This document shows positions 33,610-36,334 of a stretch of DNA of 36,334 nucleotides, piece after piece. A model generated the notes under the pieces. The model was not told the DNA's origin and did not search any database. It saw only the letters and a list, made by a program, of their open reading frames with translations. Each line of letters begins with the position of its first letter. Position 1 is the first letter of the stretch. The position numbers and the translations under genes are program-made. Source of the DNA: an uncultured Bacillota bacterium (GTDB taxonomy: Bacteria; Bacillota_I; Bacilli_A; Erysipelotrichales; Coprobacillaceae); NCBI GenBank assembly GCA_949290865.1, contig CASETM010000096.1:1-36334 (forward strand). The letters are read 5' to 3'.

Positions 33610-35518
33610 ATTTTTTCATTTTCATAAACTGTAAATAATTGCTGGCATTCAATGGCTTTGAAAAATAAAACCCCTGTATATAATCAACACCCAGTTTTTC
33701 CAGTTCCTGATACTGCATCACATTTTCGACCCCTTCAACAACGATCTTAAACTGCAGATGATGCAACAGACGAATCAATGTATCTATCAAATGATAATTA
33801 TTGCTGTTATAAGGGAAGCCCTGTATCAATGAACGATCAATTTTAATACAGTTCAGTGGAAATTTGATAATACTGGCAACATTAGAATAGCCAGTCCCAA
33901 AATCATCAAGACAGAACTGAATACCGATATCATTCAAACGATGAATAACATCAAACATTTTATCTTCCTGGCTGGATAATATCTGTTCTGTCACTTCTAT
34001 TCTTAATCGATGAGGATCAATATCATAAGTTTCAATAATCGATTGAATCTTTTCAACAATATTTTCATTTTCCAGCTGCTGCATCGATAAATTCACCGAA
34101 ACACACTGTGGCTGATCAGGATGAGCCTGTAAAAAGGCACATACCTTTTCAATCACAAACCAGCTGATATCATCCATCATCTGATGACTTTGAGCAATAG
34201 GTATAAAATCATGCGGTGCAATGATCTTATCTCCATCTACCAGACGTAACAGAGCTTCAGCAAAAGCAAACTGCTGTTTTTTAATATCATAAATCGGCTG
34301 AAGCCATACCTGCAGACTGTTTTTAGCGATGGCCTGCTGCAATAAAGCTAAAATCCGTTTTTCCTGACTGATCTGATGCAATACACCATCATCAAATTCA
34401 ACAATACGATTTTCCGTTTTAGCTAAAGCCATCGTATATTCCAGCTGTTCAATAAACTGATCACTATTATATCCTGAAAGATATGTTATATAGGCCATAT
34501 CAACATGAATCATCAGATCTTTACTTTGAATCTGCCATGGCATTTCAAAACGTTTAACGATCTGATCGATCAGTAAATGTGTCTGTATATCATCACGATA
34601 TGGAACCATTAAAGCAATCTCAATATTACGATAACGAAAAGCCATACCTTCCACCACTAACTGATCTAAATAATGAGCAATTTCATATAAAAAGATATCT
34701 CCCATATTATGACCATAATTCTTATTTACTTCTTTCAGTCTCTTTAAAGACACCAAAACAATAACAAACTGCTGATGATCATTAATTCTTAACTGAATTT
34801 CTTTAATAAAACTGCGACGGTTCCCTATTTTGGTCAAAGCATCAATATCAGAATGTGAACTGAAAAGATTCATCCACAAAATAATATTAAATACTGCCAT
34901 GATCGATCCATTCATATAAAAATCTGGATAAATCATCTGATACACTGTCATCAAAATAACACTGACCGGCAATGTTTTTAACAGCTGGATCGAAGAACTG
35001 TCCAGACATTTTCTTTTCTGATAAGAAAACCATAACAGTAAACCAATTTCCAGATAAATAAAGAAATATCCTATACTGTTCCATGGACCTCTGACATATT
35101 CAAAATGATATGTAAATGAAAACAAGATTCCAGTAAAAAGATTAGCCACAACGATCAGGTTATATACTGCAGCCAGAAAAAACAATATGATCTTAATTTT
35201 AAACATATAGCTTTTATCATAATTATGCTCTAATATAACCAGCAAAGCACAATACGTCATAAAGACTGCCGTCATATTGATCAGCATAAAATAAATGCTG
35301 TTCAATATGACATTGACGATGACCGGCAAATGATGAGAATACGTAATAGAACAGACACAGATCATATTTAAAACCACGCTGCCAACCGTCAGTAAAAGAC
35401 ATATCATATATTTTTTTAAATGTTCAATATAACGCCATTTCTTCTGCGTCACATTAGCCAAGAGCACCAAGCTGATGATCAGCGAAAAAAGCTCTGAAAT
35501 TAATGATGAATCTAACAT
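33608..35518 (-). CDS. Membrane protein with degenerate GGDEF and intact EAL domain
   Basis: The 636-aa protein has about seven membrane helices (1-225), a GGDEF domain whose active loop is degenerate (FRYRNIEIALMVPY in place of GGDEF), and an EAL c-di-GMP phosphodiesterase domain. The EAL domain keeps FAEALLRL (Glu421), VSVNLSMQQL, LRIEVTEQIL, LDDFGTGYSN (Asp538, Asp539), IKIDRSL, VVEGVEN and GFYFSKPL. Hydrolysis of c-di-GMP is therefore likely. The minus-strand promoter TATAAT (35549-35544) lies ahead of a GAGGGGAAGAG ribosome site. It converges on the SARP-regulator operon. Confidence 0.92.
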   Translation of the reverse strand: MLDSSLISELFSLIISLVLLANVTQKKWRYIEHLKKYMICLLLTVGSVVLNMICVCSITYSHHLPVIVNVILNSIYFMLINMTAVFMTYCALLVILEHNYDKSYMFKIKIILFFLAAVYNLIVVANLFTGILFSFTYHFEYVRGPWNSIGYFFIYLEIGLLLWFSYQKRKCLDSSSIQLLKTLPVSVILMTVYQMIYPDFYMNGSIMAVFNIILWMNLFSSHSDIDALTKIGNRRSFIKEIQLRINDHQQFVIVLVSLKRLKEVNKNYGHNMGDIFLYEIAHYLDQLVVEGMAFRYRNIEIALMVPYRDDIQTHLLIDQIVKRFEMPWQIQSKDLMIHVDMAYITYLSGYNSDQFIEQLEYTMALAKTENRIVEFDDGVLHQISQEKRILALLQQAIAKNSLQVWLQPIYDIKKQQFAFAEALLRLVDGDKIIAPHDFIPIAQSHQMMDDISWFVIEKVCAFLQAHPDQPQCVSVNLSMQQLENENIVEKIQSIIETYDIDPHRLRIEVTEQILSSQEDKMFDVIHRLNDIGIQFCLDDFGTGYSNVASIIKFPLNCIKIDRSLIQGFPYNSNNYHLIDTLIRLLHHLQFKIVVEGVENVMQYQELEKLGVDYIQGFYFSKPLNASNYLQFMKMKK

Positions 35519-35634
35519 AACTCTTCCCCTCTATAATAGCTTCATTATAACACAAATATTAAAAAAACCGCTGATTATCGAATAAAAAAGCACAAAAAAG
35601 CAGGAAGAACAGTAAATCTTGGCTAATCAAATAA

Positions 35635-35684
35635 TTTAGGGGTCTAAACTTTAGGGGGCTACTTTAGGGGAGAACTTTAGGGGG
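35635..35684. repeat. Four TTTAGGGG repeats at the left end of the ISL3-like element
   Basis: TTTAGGGG occurs at 35635, 35650, 35663 and 35676 (starts), spaced 15, 13 and 13 bases. The last three are ACTTTAGGGG(G). The first lies at the probable left terminus near GGGGTCT. They may be transposase-binding sites. The true terminus was not proven. Confidence 0.65.
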
Positions 35685-35708
35685 ATGACACCCAAATAAA
35701 ATACAGTG

Positions 35709-35742
35709 AAAAACAACAGCTCAATGAATGGGCTGTTGTTTT
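35709..35742 (+). terminator. Hairpin between the IS end and the transposase gene
   Basis: AAAACAACAGC pairs with GCTGTTGTTTT, followed by a short T-rich stretch. It would limit transcription entering the transposase from outside. Confidence 0.65.
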
Positions 35743-35798
35743 ATCAATAGCTCGTTTATCATAGGTATTGTCTAGATACTATGAAAGTGAGGAACTAT

Positions 35799-36334
35799 AT
35801 GAATAATGATATCATGAATTTTTTAAACATTGAAGATAAAGACATCATCATCACTAAGATTGTGACTGACGGCAATACTAAAGAAATTCATCTTGAAAAG
35901 CCTCTTAAGGTTGAATTCTGCCCAGCATGTTCTTCCAGGATGCATTCCAAAGGAAAATATGTCAGAAAGATCAATCATCCTATCCTTCAGGATGGCTTTC
36001 AGCTGAAGCTTATTGTGACACAAAGAAAGTGGAGGTGTACCAATCCACAATGCAATCTTTACTTCAACGACCAGTTTAACTTCATCAGCAAATACAGACA
36101 GTCTTCCAACATCACTCCCTATCTGATTCTAAGTGAGATGAAAAACATACATGTAACAACAGCAGATGCAGCCAGAAGATACAGTATTTCCGATACTGCT
36201 GTTCACTATATATTTCTCCAGTATCTGGATATCAGACGTCTTCCTCTTCCAGAAATCATTTCTGTTGATGAGGTATTTCTGGACATCGACTACAGGCATC
36301 GCTATGCACTGGTCATGATGGATTTCAGAACTTC
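35799..36334 (+). CDS. ISL3-family transposase (5' part; continues past the window)
   Basis: An open frame of 178 codons from ATG 35799 (GAGG upstream) to the window end without a stop. The N-terminal zinc finger has CPAC (41-44) and WRCTNPQC (Cys80, Cys85), followed by a helix-turn-helix segment (TTADAARRYSISDTAVHYIF) and the first catalytic Asp of the DDE domain, SVDEVFLD (Asp157). This matches ISL3 transposases. The remaining catalytic residues are beyond the window. Confidence 0.9.
   Translation, partial: MNNDIMNFLNIEDKDIIITKIVTDGNTKEIHLEKPLKVEFCPACSSRMHSKGKYVRKINHPILQDGFQLKLIVTQRKWRCTNPQCNLYFNDQFNFISKYRQSSNITPYLILSEMKNIHVTTADAARRYSISDTAVHYIFLQYLDIRRLPLPEIISVDEVFLDIDYRHRYALVMMDFRT

Larger units (their letters stand above)
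35639..36334 (+). mobile_element. ISL3-family insertion sequence, left part (cut by the window end)
   Basis: The element is defined by the ISL3-type transposase reading frame and upstream G-rich iterated repeats. The left boundary at about 35639 (GGGGTCT) is an estimate; the right end lies outside the window, so the inverted repeats and target duplication could not be checked. Confidence 0.7.

Noticed and set aside
1-36334. CRISPR arrays, tRNA/rRNA genes, c-di-GMP or other riboswitches
   Set aside because: No repeat-spacer pattern, no cloverleaf or rRNA-like sequence, and no recognisable riboswitch core was seen in the gaps between genes.

Overview
The window is low-GC DNA with Bacillota-type signals throughout: strong AGGAGG-like ribosome sites, SigA-type promoters, HrcA/CIRCE operators, and short hairpin terminators that overlap stop codons. 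Gene content (pyruvate formate-lyase, PRD regulator, SipW-type signal peptidases, a BTAD regulator and an ISL3 transposase) suggests an anaerobic gut Erysipelotrichia/Coprobacillaceae-like bacterium. The taxonomic call is inference. No tRNA, rRNA, CRISPR array or recognisable riboswitch was seen. No gap between genes exceeds about 290 bases.

Region 1 (1-9.3 kb) is housekeeping. A pyruvate formate-lyase is encoded in pieces: a 687-aa catalytic body, a 68-aa degenerate copy of the glycyl-radical domain, and an 80-aa free-standing glycyl-radical domain. A solo PRD protein diverges from it. A compact minus-strand operon follows: rsmE, an unknown gene, mtaB, a divergent murE-like ligase and deoC. 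A YihY/BrkB-like membrane protein lies upstream. Region 2 (9.4-12.2 kb) is clpB, with two CIRCE operators bracketing its -10 element and a strong internal ribosome site at Met150. Region 3 (12.2-17 kb) is an operon of an ICMT-like membrane methyltransferase, a GH3-family adenylating enzyme and a membrane GAF-GGDEF-HD-GYP protein whose GGDEF motif is degenerate.

Region 4 (17.1-21.8 kb, plus strand) is a minimal type IV pilus/type II secretion-like operon. It holds a transglutaminase-like lipoprotein, a PilC/GspF membrane platform, four small single-pass proteins (one with a prepilin-type segment) and a PilT-family ATPase.

Region 5 (21.8-33.6 kb) is the most interesting part: a secreted or surface protein locus with two Ser-His SipW-type signal peptidases. 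It has three TasA/camelysin-like proteins with SipW-type signals, a related 267-aa protein, a 1263-aa VWA/Cna-B-like protein and two C-terminally anchored surface proteins. Divergent from these is a SARP-like (winged HTH plus BTAD) regulator followed by two small related proteins, one only 57 aa. Four promoters in this locus share one architecture: two ATGTGAC-like heptamers at an 11-bp period, then exactly 10 bp, then the -10 box. This is what a SARP operator is expected to look like, and it unites the locus as a putative regulon that includes the 57-aa protein.

Region 6 (33.6-36.3 kb) is a membrane GGDEF-EAL protein (GGDEF degenerate, EAL intact) and the left part of an ISL3-family element whose transposase runs off the window. 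Its left flank carries iterated TTTAGGGG repeats.
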